Position numbers and translations under genes: made by a program
DNA from: an uncultured Chlorobiaceae bacterium
GTDB taxonomy: Bacteria; Bacteroidota; Chlorobiia; Chlorobiales; Chlorobiaceae
Assembly (NCBI GenBank): GCA_903915955.1
Contig: CAIWUU010000079.1
Span: forward strand, 1-54,129
DNA length: 54,129 nt
Reading direction: 5' to 3'
The notes under the pieces: generated by a model
Told to the model about the DNA's origin: nothing
The model's input: only the letters and a program-made list of their open reading frames with translations
Databases searched by the model: none
Part shown: piece after piece, positions 36,649 through 45,099 of the stretch
Layout of the letters: each line of letters opens with the position of its first letter
How positions within the stretch are numbered: position 1 is the first letter of the stretch

Positions 36649-36659
36649 AAGCTTTCATA

Positions 36660-36815
36660 TTAAAAGAACAGACGATGAACAATCATATCGGGATAACGCT
36701 TGATCAGGTATAGTAATGTAATAATGCTCAAAAACATGACCGTAATAGCCTGCATCGCCTCCATTTTTGACTTTTGAGCCCCGATAATAATGAAAAAAAG
36801 TCTACAAATATTCAT
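36660..36815 (-). CDS. Possible 51-residue single-pass membrane peptide
   Basis: A 51-codon frame starts with an ATG at 36815 (MNICRLFFIIIGAQKSKME...) and contains a convincing membrane segment (AITVMFLSIITLLYLI) followed by a basic tail (KRYPDMIVHRLFF). GGAGG occurs inside it just before a second ATG (MQAITVM). It precedes the 71-residue ORF and the kinase on the same strand. No family is recognised; it may be a remnant. Confidence 0.3.
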   Translation of the reverse strand: MNICRLFFIIIGAQKSKMEAMQAITVMFLSIITLLYLIKRYPDMIVHRLFF

Positions 36816-36956
36816 TTAATTATAACTTAAAACTTTAGTAAATGATGAAAAACAATTTTGCGACACAGCCAATAAACTCCATGCCGCTCCCCTATACCTG
36901 CTGCAAAAGCTGACGAAGCACCTGTAATGAAAACAATGGGCCCTCTTTGCTCCAAT

Positions 36957-37118
36957 TCAGCTTGGGGTCAAACCAAGCCTCTTGACAAAATTGGCAAAGA
37001 GTAGTCCCTTCAATATCTCCTCAAAATCCTCGTAGGTAAAACCGCATTTTATGGGAATAACTGTTTTATGAAAGAAGAGTATTAACAAACAAACCGCAAC
37101 TTTGAGAAGCATGGGCAT
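36957..37118 (-). CDS. Possible 53-residue ORF or transposase tail
   Basis: The frame opens with an ATG at 37118 and reads MPMLLKVAVCLLILFF, a hydrophobic start, then CGFTYEDFEEILKGLLFANF and a stop at 36957-36959. The second half looks like genuine protein, perhaps the C-terminal tail of a decayed gene. No ribosome-binding site is clear. The region 36816-37221 otherwise holds only the carB leader hairpin and no gene I can support. Confidence 0.22.
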   Translation of the reverse strand: MPMLLKVAVCLLILFFHKTVIPIKCGFTYEDFEEILKGLLFANFVKRLGLTPS

Positions 37119-37143
37119 TTTTGTATAATGCACCAATTTTTAT

Positions 37144-37169
37144 ATCAAGGGGTGAATCGTTACCTTGAT
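37144..37169 (+). promoter_or_regulatory. Leader hairpin upstream of carB
   Basis: ATCAAGG (37144-37150) and CCTTGAT (37163-37169) form a perfect 7-bp stem with a 12-base loop, extendable by one U-G pair. It ends about 50 bases before the carB start. It has no T run, so it could be an operator or RNA leader element for pyrimidine/arginine control rather than a terminator. Function is inferred only from position. Confidence 0.4.
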
Positions 37170-37221
37170 GCACAGCTCTATATGCTCCATCCTGAAGCTT
37201 TTTAAATTCTAGTGAGATTGC

Positions 37222-39081
37222 ATGACCATTCAAGCTTCCGACCTGACGCAGGAGGTTATTGACCTTACCCGTAAATTTCCTGCAGACCGACTGCTACAAG
37301 CCAAGCAAAACGGTTTTTCCGATTTTCAGCTTGCCAATATTTTCAATACCACAGAGCCCTCCATACGAGCGCTCAGAAAACATTACGGCATTGAGTCAGT
37401 CTTCAAAACCGTCGATACCTGCGCAGCAGAGTTTGATGCCAAAACACCCTACCACTACTCGACGTATGAGGAAGAGAACGAATCAGTCTCATCTGACCGA
37501 AAAAAGGTGATTATTCTTGGCGGTGGCCCTAACCGTATCGGCCAGGGCATTGAGTTTGACTACTGTTGTGTCCAGGCTGTCTTCGCACTGAAGGAGGCTG
37601 GCTATGAGACCATCATGGTCAACTGTAACCCCGAAACCGTTTCGACCGACTACGATATTGCCGACAAGCTCTACTTTGAACCACTCACCTTTGAAGACAC
37701 CATTCGCATCATAGAGCACGAAAAGCCTCTTGGTGTTATTGTCAGTTTTGGAGGTCAGACACCCCTCAAGCTCTCGGCCAAACTGCACGAGGCCGGTGTC
37801 ACCATCCTCGGCACCTCATCAAAGGGAATTGATCTGGCTGAAGACCGGAAAAAATTCGGAGCCTTGCTTGAGCAGCTTGCCATTCCCCACCCCGAATACG
37901 GAACTGCCATAAGCTTTGAAGAGGCGAAAGAGATTACGCGCAGAATTGGCTACCCTGCGCTGGTCAGACCAAGTTACGTCCTTGGTGGACGTGCCATGAA
38001 AATTGTCTACAGCGACGACTCGCTCAAAGAGTATATTGATCAGGCACTCTTCATTACTGAAAAATATCCTCTGCTGATTGACCGTTTTCTTGAAACTGCT
38101 GTAGAATTTGACATTGACGCCATTGCCGACACCTCTGATTGCGTCATCAGCGGCATTATGCAGCATGTGGAAGCCGCAGGCATACACAGCGGTGACTCAA
38201 CCTCTATTCTTCCCTATCATAATATCAGCCAGAACGTGATTGCCACGATGAAGGCTTATACCCGAATCCTTGCAGAAAATCTGAAGGTGGTGGGCCTGAT
38301 GAATGTTCAATACGCCGTACAGAATGAGAGCGTCTACGTCATAGAGGTCAATCCAAGAGCGAGCAGAACGGTACCTTTTGTAGGCAAGGCAACCGCCATC
38401 CCGGTCGTTAAAATAGCTACACGAGTGATGCTTGGCGAAAAACTCAGCGACCTGCGCAAGGAGTATGATCTGAAAGATTGCGACGAACTGGGCATGAAAC
38501 ACCTTGCCATCAAAGAGCCAGTCTTCCCCTTCTCCAAATTTGTCAAATCAGGCGTCTATCTTGGTCCGGAAATGCGCTCTACCGGAGAGGCAATGAGTCT
38601 TGCCGACGAGTTTCCTGAAGCATTTGCCAAGGCATATCAGGCCGCAAATATGCAACTCCCCCTCTCAGGCTCAGTCTTTATCAGCGTCAACGACCAGGAC
38701 AAAAACCAGCGTATTCTTGCCATAGCAAAAGCACTCTTCCGCATGGACTTTGATCTTGTCGCAACAGCAGGCACTCATGAGTTCCTGACAGAAAACGGTA
38801 TAGAGTGCAAAAAAGTCTATAAAGTTGGAGAAGAGGGACATCCCAACATCTTTGATATTATAAAGCACGGCAAAATCAACTTTGTCATCAACACACCAAG
38901 AGGCGAAAAAGCGCTGCACGACGAAGAAGCTATTGGTGCAGCATCAGTATTGAGTAATGTTCCGTTTGTGACCACCATCGAAGCAGCAGAGGCATCGGTG
39001 CAGGCTATTGACTGTATACGGCATCAGGAGTTTGGTGTCAAAAGTCTTCAGGAGTACGCCTCATATCGCAACAAAAACTGA
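37222..39081 (+). CDS. carB: Carbamoyl-phosphate synthase large subunit, C-terminal half
   Basis: The 619-residue protein corresponds to the second half of CarB. Residues 1-90 are the end of the oligomerisation domain (VDTCAAEFDAKTPYHYSTYEEE). The second ATP-grasp domain follows (GGGPNRIGQGIEFDYCCVQA, VNCNPETVSTDYD, SFGGQTPLKLS, RPSYVLGGRAM, VIEVNPRASRTVPFVGK). The C-terminal MGS-like allosteric domain starts at about 480 (ATAGTHEFLTENG, NFVINTPRG). E. coli CarB is about 1073 residues in one chain, so the N-terminal half must be encoded elsewhere. The ATG at 37222 is a genuine start with an untruncated non-coding leader, so this is a split gene, not a fragment. Confidence 0.93.
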   Translation: MTIQASDLTQEVIDLTRKFPADRLLQAKQNGFSDFQLANIFNTTEPSIRALRKHYGIESVFKTVDTCAAEFDAKTPYHYSTYEEENESVSSDRKKVIILGGGPNRIGQGIEFDYCCVQAVFALKEAGYETIMVNCNPETVSTDYDIADKLYFEPLTFEDTIRIIEHEKPLGVIVSFGGQTPLKLSAKLHEAGVTILGTSSKGIDLAEDRKKFGALLEQLAIPHPEYGTAISFEEAKEITRRIGYPALVRPSYVLGGRAMKIVYSDDSLKEYIDQALFITEKYPLLIDRFLETAVEFDIDAIADTSDCVISGIMQHVEAAGIHSGDSTSILPYHNISQNVIATMKAYTRILAENLKVVGLMNVQYAVQNESVYVIEVNPRASRTVPFVGKATAIPVVKIATRVMLGEKLSDLRKEYDLKDCDELGMKHLAIKEPVFPFSKFVKSGVYLGPEMRSTGEAMSLADEFPEAFAKAYQAANMQLPLSGSVFISVNDQDKNQRILAIAKALFRMDFDLVATAGTHEFLTENGIECKKVYKVGEEGHPNIFDIIKHGKINFVINTPRGEKALHDEEAIGAASVLSNVPFVTTIEAAEASVQAIDCIRHQEFGVKSLQEYASYRNKN

Positions 39082-39145
39082 GAGAAAAGCCTCTTGCTCC
39101 TTGAATAACGGACAGAAGCAACAGCACATTCAACCTTATTTGACC

Positions 39146-39616
39146 ATGCCCGACAAACACCAGAAACATCTTGACGAGTCAATACTCCTGGAATTGAACC
39201 TTGCCAGGCTCTATACGCTCTTTAATGACTTTTTTGCTGAAGATGAGGATTTCTGGTGGGATCTGGCAATGGAGGAGCAGGGGCACGCATCCTTATTTCA
39301 GCAAGAGAAACAGCAGCCTCAACAGAAGGAGTTCTTTCCGGATAATCTGCTTGCCAAAGATTTGCAATCCCTTATCGATACCAATGCGAAAATTTCCGCG
39401 CTGATCGCTACCTATACCACCACGCCGCCATCAAGAGCTGAAGCATTCAAAACCGCGCATGCTCTGGAAATGGCTGCTGGCGAGTCTCATTTCCAGCAAT
39501 TCCTCGACAGTCCCACAAGCTCCTATTCTGCAAATATTTTCAAACAACTAAATCAGGAAGACCGCGATCATGCCAGACGAATCCAGCAATACATGCAGAA
39601 AAACCACATCGAGTAA
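39146..39616 (+). CDS. Ferritin-like (rubrerythrin-type) domain protein
   Basis: The product of about 156 residues has a four-helix pattern with metal-ligand style motifs: ESILLELNLARLYTLFNDFF, then WDLAMEEQGHASLFQ, and late ALEMAAGESHFQQF and REDH-like QEDRDHARRIQQYM. The ExxH in EEQGH, the glutamates in helices one and three and the late His fit a di-iron ferritin-like fold. The ATG at 39146 (MPDKHQKHLDES) was preferred; a longer frame from 39008 overlaps carB. Substrate unknown; iron handling or peroxide reduction is possible. Confidence 0.7.
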   Translation: MPDKHQKHLDESILLELNLARLYTLFNDFFAEDEDFWWDLAMEEQGHASLFQQEKQQPQQKEFFPDNLLAKDLQSLIDTNAKISALIATYTTTPPSRAEAFKTAHALEMAAGESHFQQFLDSPTSSYSANIFKQLNQEDRDHARRIQQYMQKNHIE

Positions 39617-39625
39617 ATGAAGTGC

Positions 39626-40492
39626 TCAGGGAAGCGTTATAAACTTTTGTTCAAAGTCACCCTCCCTTCCAATAAGTAATTCACTGTACCGCTGCGGAGA
39701 GTAACGAAAACTCCCGCCATTGATAAAGGTTATTCCATCCACGGAATAAGACTGAAAACGGTGAAAATGGCCGTGCAGCACCAGTTTTGCCTTAATAACT
39801 TTCATCGCCACCAGAAACTCTTCCCGGTTTTTCAACTCCATGGTCCAGTCGAATGCCTGGTCAATCAGGGAATCTGTGCCGTAGACCCTGTAGGCATGAT
39901 GGCAGAGCCCGATAACGAAACATTCTCGCAGCGAAGCAAGAACATGTTCAAGGCTCAATGCACGTAACTGTCCTGAAGTAATCAGTCCCCTGGCGCCAAG
40001 AGGATTTTCGGCTGGATACCATGGATAAACAGAATTCAGTGCTGTAATAGCAATCCTCACTGAGGGGAAATTGATAATTTTTACAAAAGGAAATGCTTTA
40101 CTGCCTCCCTCTTCACCGGTTATCAACTCCTGAAAAAAAAGAGAAAAATCTGTCAACTTACGATCAAAAGCTCTCTTTCTGAGCAAAGGCAACGGGTTCA
40201 GTGCATTATAAAAACGCATCTCCTCCTCAAGATTGATAACATCATGATTTCCTGCAATAACAGTGCTCTTTTCCCAGTGATAAAGTCCATGCGCCGCCAA
40301 TTTTTCTTTTACGATACGCCAGTCACCCTGATCGGCATTACTGCTAAGATCTCCAGAAATAACAAGATGATCAACCCCTGCAGCATTAAAATGATCAAAG
40401 AGACGATCAAGAGCCTCAAGCTGATGCCGATCCTGCATACCGGAAAAATGAAGATCCGATATGTGCGCTATTTTTATTCTTTCTGTAATCAA
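39626..40492 (-). CDS. Metallophosphoesterase (calcineurin-like)
   Basis: The 288-residue protein has all the calcineurin-like metal motifs: IAHISDLHFSG at the start, VISGDLSSNADQGDW, VIAGNHDVIN, a histidine in LCHHAYR and LVLHGHFHRFQ near the end. These bind two metal ions. The group includes cyclic nucleotide and nucleic acid phosphoesterases; the substrate is unknown. The start is a TTG at 40492, because no ATG precedes the core. It diverges from glgP. Confidence 0.85.
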   Translation of the reverse strand: MITERIKIAHISDLHFSGMQDRHQLEALDRLFDHFNAAGVDHLVISGDLSSNADQGDWRIVKEKLAAHGLYHWEKSTVIAGNHDVINLEEEMRFYNALNPLPLLRKRAFDRKLTDFSLFFQELITGEEGGSKAFPFVKIINFPSVRIAITALNSVYPWYPAENPLGARGLITSGQLRALSLEHVLASLRECFVIGLCHHAYRVYGTDSLIDQAFDWTMELKNREEFLVAMKVIKAKLVLHGHFHRFQSYSVDGITFINGGSFRYSPQRYSELLIGREGDFEQKFITLP

Positions 40493-40653
40493 TTTTAATA
40501 AGACTTGCGGTTTTCAATTCTAAAACAGATACATTAGGCACTATTTATTGTTAACAGGCATTTAACTAACGCCGCCAAAGCCCTTGATACTTCTAAGATA
40601 GGACCTGTCATTCTGACTGCGCGGCACCAATGCAATCATTATACTGATCAACT

Positions 40654-42765
40654 ATGCAAAAAAAAATACTTGCGCTTAAAGAACTGACAAGAAATCTCTG
40701 GTGGTCCTGGGATACAGAGGCAAAACAGATTTTTGAAGAGCTCTCTCCCCTCCTCTGGCAAAGAAATAATCACAATCCGGTCGCGCTCCTGCAGCACATA
40801 TCTGATAAAGAGCTGGTAGCACGATGTCGGTGCGAATATGGTGAAAAAATAGACAGGGTCTATGAGCGTTTCACGGCCTACCTCAACAACAAAGATACCT
40901 GGGCGGCAAAACATGCGCCTGAACTTGTAGAAAATCCCGTTGCCTATTTCAGCGCAGAGTTTGGCATTCATGAAAGCGTGAGAATATATTCTGGCGGACT
41001 CGGTGTTCTTGCCGGAGACCACCTGAAATCAGCCAGTGATCTTGGCATCAACTTTACAGGCATAACCCTTTTTTATAAAGAGGGCTACTTCCGCCAGTAC
41101 CTTAATCACGACGGATGGCAGATGGAGGACTACCCTCTGCAGGATCCCGAAACTCTTCCCATAGAAAAGGTGACCGATTCGGATGGCAATGACCTTATCG
41201 TCACGGTCAATATAGCACAAAGCGAAGTCCATGCGCAAGTTTGGCTGCTGAAGGTCGGACGGGCAAAGCTTTACCTGCTCGACACCAATATTGCGGTCAA
41301 CGAACCTCACTATCGCGATATCTGCTGCCGAGTCTACGGCGGCGACCAGAATATGCGCATCAACCAGGAGATTTTTCTTGGTATAGGCGGCGCAAAACTA
41401 CTCGACCAGCTTGGTGTGAAGCCCGCAGTCTACCACATGAATGAAGGCCATTCTGCATTTCTGACCCTTGAGCTGCTTGCCTCGGAGCTGGCCAAAGGGC
41501 TCTCGCAAAAAGAAGCAATGGACAACGTCCGGGCGCGCTGTGTCTTCACCACGCACACACCTGTGCCTGCCGGGCACGACCGCTTCTCCAGAGAGATGAT
41601 GCACTACACCTTTCACAAGTATCTTACAACAATAGGTATGGAGTTTGATGAGCTGATGACGCTCGGATCTGAAGACCGGAACAATATCTACGGACTCTTC
41701 ACCATGACTGTTCTTGCCCTGAATCTCTCACGCTCGGCAAACGGTGTGTCAAAACTGCATGGAGAGGTCTCACGCTCCATGTGGCAACACCTCTACCCGA
41801 AAAAAACTGTTGATGAAGTTCCAATTGGCCATATCACCAACGGTGTACACGCCAGCAGTTGGACCTGTGGTTATACCGGCCGTTTCTGGCAAAAAAATGG
41901 GATAACAGTCGATGAATTATGCCTTTCACGCGAAGCCGCAGAGGCCGTTCTGGCAAAAATCACTGATGAAGACCTCTGGTCATTACGGTACAGCCTGAAA
42001 CGAAATCTTATCGATTATATTGACCGCTATCTGGGGAATCAGCTTTTCCATCAGCACATCAACTCATACTACAGCGACTATAACTCCATAAGTTCGCAAA
42101 AAAACACATTCTCACCTGATGTGCTTACCATCGGATTTGCAAGACGTTTCGCCACATACAAGCGCGCTCCTCTAATTTTCAGGGATCTTGGCCGCCTTGA
42201 CAGGATTATAAATAATCCGACAATGCCGATGCAGATTGTCTTTGCAGGAAAAGCCCATCCGCATGACGATGCAGGAAAAGATTATATTCGCCAGATCGTC
42301 CACCACTCACGCCGCCCGGAGTTCAATGGCAGGGTTATTTTCCTCGAAAACTACAACCTTGGGGTTGCAAAGCGGATGGTGTCAGGTGTTGATGTATGGC
42401 TGAACACTCCGGTAAGACCAATGGAGGCCAGTGGCACATCAGGAGAAAAAACCGTTCTGCATGGCGGACTGAATTTCAGTGTTCTTGACGGCTGGTGGCC
42501 TGAAGCCTATAACGGTGATAACGGCTTTTCAATTGCTAACGGAGAATCCTTCGAGAACCATGAAGAGCAGGACAGCTTCGATGCGGAAAAGATGTACGCA
42601 ACACTGGAAACACAGCTTATCCCGTCATATTACGAACGCAATGAGCAGGGCATTCCTGTACAATGGATCAATAAAATACGGAACGCCATTGCCACAATCG
42701 CACCAGAATACAACACTCATCGAATGGTCAGGGACTATGCAACCAAGTACTATCTGAGCAAATAA
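40654..42765 (+). CDS. glgP: Alpha-glucan (glycogen) phosphorylase
   Basis: The 703-residue GT35 enzyme phosphorolyses alpha-1,4-glucans to glucose-1-phosphate. It begins with LTRNLWWSWDTEAKQIFEEL, the start typical of the compact bacterial/archaeal phosphorylases. It carries YFSAEFGIHESVRIYSGGLGVLAGDHLKS, HMNEGHSAFLTLE, TTHTPVPAGHD, HITNGVHASSW and the PLP lysine in ASGTSGEKTVLHGG followed by LDGWWPEAYNG. Green sulfur bacteria store glycogen, which fits. A hairpin follows the gene, and a TATACT sits eight bases before the ATG. Confidence 0.94.
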   Translation: MQKKILALKELTRNLWWSWDTEAKQIFEELSPLLWQRNNHNPVALLQHISDKELVARCRCEYGEKIDRVYERFTAYLNNKDTWAAKHAPELVENPVAYFSAEFGIHESVRIYSGGLGVLAGDHLKSASDLGINFTGITLFYKEGYFRQYLNHDGWQMEDYPLQDPETLPIEKVTDSDGNDLIVTVNIAQSEVHAQVWLLKVGRAKLYLLDTNIAVNEPHYRDICCRVYGGDQNMRINQEIFLGIGGAKLLDQLGVKPAVYHMNEGHSAFLTLELLASELAKGLSQKEAMDNVRARCVFTTHTPVPAGHDRFSREMMHYTFHKYLTTIGMEFDELMTLGSEDRNNIYGLFTMTVLALNLSRSANGVSKLHGEVSRSMWQHLYPKKTVDEVPIGHITNGVHASSWTCGYTGRFWQKNGITVDELCLSREAAEAVLAKITDEDLWSLRYSLKRNLIDYIDRYLGNQLFHQHINSYYSDYNSISSQKNTFSPDVLTIGFARRFATYKRAPLIFRDLGRLDRIINNPTMPMQIVFAGKAHPHDDAGKDYIRQIVHHSRRPEFNGRVIFLENYNLGVAKRMVSGVDVWLNTPVRPMEASGTSGEKTVLHGGLNFSVLDGWWPEAYNGDNGFSIANGESFENHEEQDSFDAEKMYATLETQLIPSYYERNEQGIPVQWINKIRNAIATIAPEYNTHRMVRDYATKYYLSK

Positions 42766-42795
42766 GAGAGCTGAACATCAGAACTGTATGCCTGT

Positions 42796-42831
42796 TTTCT
42801 ACCTGTCGGGCTTATGCCAGACAGGTAGAAA
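42796..42831. other. Perfect 12-bp hairpin between glgP and pyrD
   Basis: TTTCTACCTGTC (42796-42807) pairs perfectly with GACAGGTAGAAA (42820-42831) around a 12-base loop that itself contains GGC/GCC. There is no T run after it on either strand, so it is not a classical terminator. It may be a factor-dependent terminator, an RNA stability element or one copy of a dispersed palindromic repeat. Confidence 0.6.
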
Positions 42832-42864
42832 GTTGCTTTCATCCCAGTCAAGCACAGCAACATC

Positions 42865-43809
42865 ATGAGTCAACACAGAACACCCAACCCCGCAACCGTC
42901 GCGACAGTATCTCTTGGACGCGGACTTGAACTGAAATCACCGGTACTCCTTGCTTCAGGCACCGTCTCTTACGGAGAAGAGCTCAGTAAGCTTTGCGATT
43001 TTTCCAGGATCGGTGGTCTGGTAACAAAAGCTATCTCCCTCGAACCAAGACCCGGCAATCCTCCGCAACGCATCGCTGAAACCCCCTCGGGGATGATCAA
43101 TGCCATCGGACTGGCAAATGTAGGTGTTGAACGCTTTATTGCAGAAAAAGTACCATTCCTTCTCACTCTTGATACTGCGGTCATTGTCAATATTGCAGGC
43201 CGGTCGATCGACGACTACTGCGAGGTCGTATCAAGGCTTGACAGAGTCGAAGGCCTTAACGGTTACGAAATTAATCTCTCCTGCCCGAACGTCAAGGGAG
43301 AGTGCATGATTATGGGAGTAAACAAGGAGGCTACCTTTGAAATTGTCTCTGAACTGCGCAGGATAACCAACCGGCACCTCATGATCAAGCTGACGCCTAA
43401 CGTCACCTCCATCAGTTCCATCGCCCTTGCCGCCGAAGAGGCTGGAGCCGACTCCCTCTCTCTGATCAACACGGTCGTCGGCATGGCTATCAACCATAAA
43501 ACCCGCAGGCCTCTGTTAAAAAATATTACAGGAGGACTCTCCGGGCCCGCCATCAAGCCGATTGCACTTGCAAAGGTTTGGGAGGTCTATAATGCTGTGA
43601 AAATTCCGATTATCGGTATGGGTGGCATTGCTGGATTCGACGACGCCATGGAGTTTCTCCTTGCCGGATCTCGCGCAGTACAAATCGGCACCATGAACTT
43701 CGTCTATCCTGACATCAGTGAAAAGATCGCCATCGCCATTGAAGAATATTTCGCGGCTCCAGGAGCAACGTCCTTAAAAGAGTATTGCGGCGGCTTGATC
43801 ACCGGTTAA
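42865..43809 (+). CDS. pyrD: Dihydroorotate dehydrogenase B, catalytic subunit
   Basis: PyrD of class 1B oxidises dihydroorotate in pyrimidine synthesis, using FMN and electrons passed through a PyrK partner. The 314-residue protein has PVLLASGTVSYGEEL, LEPRPGNPPQRIAETPSGMINAIGL-type active loops, and EINLSCPNVKGE, where the cysteine is the class 1 catalytic base. FMN-binding segments KLTPNV, GGLSGPAIKP and MGGIAGFDDAMEFLLAGSRAVQ-type loops follow. The stop overlaps the convergent DUF4407 stop in TTAA. No pyrK is adjacent. Confidence 0.94.
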   Translation: MSQHRTPNPATVATVSLGRGLELKSPVLLASGTVSYGEELSKLCDFSRIGGLVTKAISLEPRPGNPPQRIAETPSGMINAIGLANVGVERFIAEKVPFLLTLDTAVIVNIAGRSIDDYCEVVSRLDRVEGLNGYEINLSCPNVKGECMIMGVNKEATFEIVSELRRITNRHLMIKLTPNVTSISSIALAAEEAGADSLSLINTVVGMAINHKTRRPLLKNITGGLSGPAIKPIALAKVWEVYNAVKIPIIGMGGIAGFDDAMEFLLAGSRAVQIGTMNFVYPDISEKIAIAIEEYFAAPGATSLKEYCGGLITG

Positions 43810-44918
43810 CTTTTTCGTCCACATCCCCGTTTGTTCACCAGATATTTCCCTGCGCGCTTTCCACCAATTTTCAGACCTGGACGTCGATATTCACGAACAA
43901 TACGATTGCGCGAAAGAAAAGATGTATCGGTCAGAAACGAGAAAATCCTTGATTCCGTCTCCCTGATATCAACATCCGATGGCCCAATATCAGAAAGCAG
44001 TTTGACAATAATCGGAGCACACTCAAAGACAATAAAAAGCAGCGTGATAAAGTAAACTGCATCGGCTGAAGAGCGGCTCACATCATTGGCCGCATGAGTC
44101 AACTCACCCAACGCCCAGTTACGGTCAGCAAAACCGGCATTTAATGCTTTTTCATCAAGAGTCTGATCGGTAAGCATCATCTGATTATTAATCCCCTCAG
44201 CAGACTTCTGCCGGTTCATATACTCTTGCTGAACCGCAAGCTGGCCTGCAAGAAAATCAAGCCTTGTCTGCTTGGATGATATAACAAGCTCCTTGTTTTT
44301 GGCATACGTTCCATACCCCTCTTTGCCCGAAGTCGTTGAGGTACGAGCACCAAAAACCTCCGCTTTCAGCTCTTCACGCAAGCGGTTTACTTCGCTGCTC
44401 AGGGTATCATACTCTTTCTGATAAACAGTAATCTGGCCAAGCTCCTGCGCATATTTCTCCTTGAATGAGTGCTGTACCTTTACAATCCGTTGCTGTTGCT
44501 CCGACAAGTAGCGAGCCCGAAGCTGCTCACGAATCTCTTTGTCAAATATTTTCAGTTCCAGAGGACGAACAATCACCACGGCAATCAGTACCGCAAAAAT
44601 AAGTCGGGGGGAGGCTTGAATGAGCTGCTTCACCCCTTTGGAGCTCTTTTTAATGCTTGAAACGATATAACGATCAAGATTGAAAATCGCAACACCCCAG
44701 ATCAACCCAAAAAGAAAAGCCCACAACCACGCAAAAGTACTGCCGGAAAAGACAAAATAAAGCGCATAACCACCTGATAAACCAGCAAAAAGCGCTGTGA
44801 AAAATATTGTTGCCCCGATTCCAAAATATTTACTGTGCTCTGTCGAGTACTTTTCAATCACTGACACCGGAGTACCGGAACAAATCCAGAAAAAATGCTG
44901 AAGTGTAGAAAAAATCAT
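43806..44918 (-). CDS. DUF4407 membrane protein
   Basis: The product of about 370 residues has four membrane segments: two close together near 33-75, one at about 108-125 (PRLIFAVLIAVVIV) and one at about 285-305 (AVYFITLLFIVFECAPIIVK). A long charged coiled coil lies between (about 130-250; EKYAQELGQITVYQKEYDTL). FNLDRYIVSSI and FIVFECAPIIVKLLS are DUF4407 hallmarks. The ATG at 44918 has AGGAG six bases upstream. Function unknown; the architecture suggests a membrane-anchored structural or mechanosensory role. Confidence 0.8.
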   Translation of the reverse strand: MIFSTLQHFFWICSGTPVSVIEKYSTEHSKYFGIGATIFFTALFAGLSGGYALYFVFSGSTFAWLWAFLFGLIWGVAIFNLDRYIVSSIKKSSKGVKQLIQASPRLIFAVLIAVVIVRPLELKIFDKEIREQLRARYLSEQQQRIVKVQHSFKEKYAQELGQITVYQKEYDTLSSEVNRLREELKAEVFGARTSTTSGKEGYGTYAKNKELVISSKQTRLDFLAGQLAVQQEYMNRQKSAEGINNQMMLTDQTLDEKALNAGFADRNWALGELTHAANDVSRSSADAVYFITLLFIVFECAPIIVKLLSDIGPSDVDIRETESRIFSFLTDTSFLSRNRIVREYRRPGLKIGGKRAGKYLVNKRGCGRKS

Positions 44919-45099
44919 TGACGCTCCTGGCTCCCGGTTATTATGACTTTTGTGAGAAAACATCACAATAATCAAACTGGCTGGAAATTAGCTCTTTTTT
45001 TGATCATTCTTCATCATCAGGCGAAGTAACCTGCTCTGAATATTCACAATTTATCCTATCTTTGGTGCCTCTGCTTGCAACCATTAAACTGCGACATTC

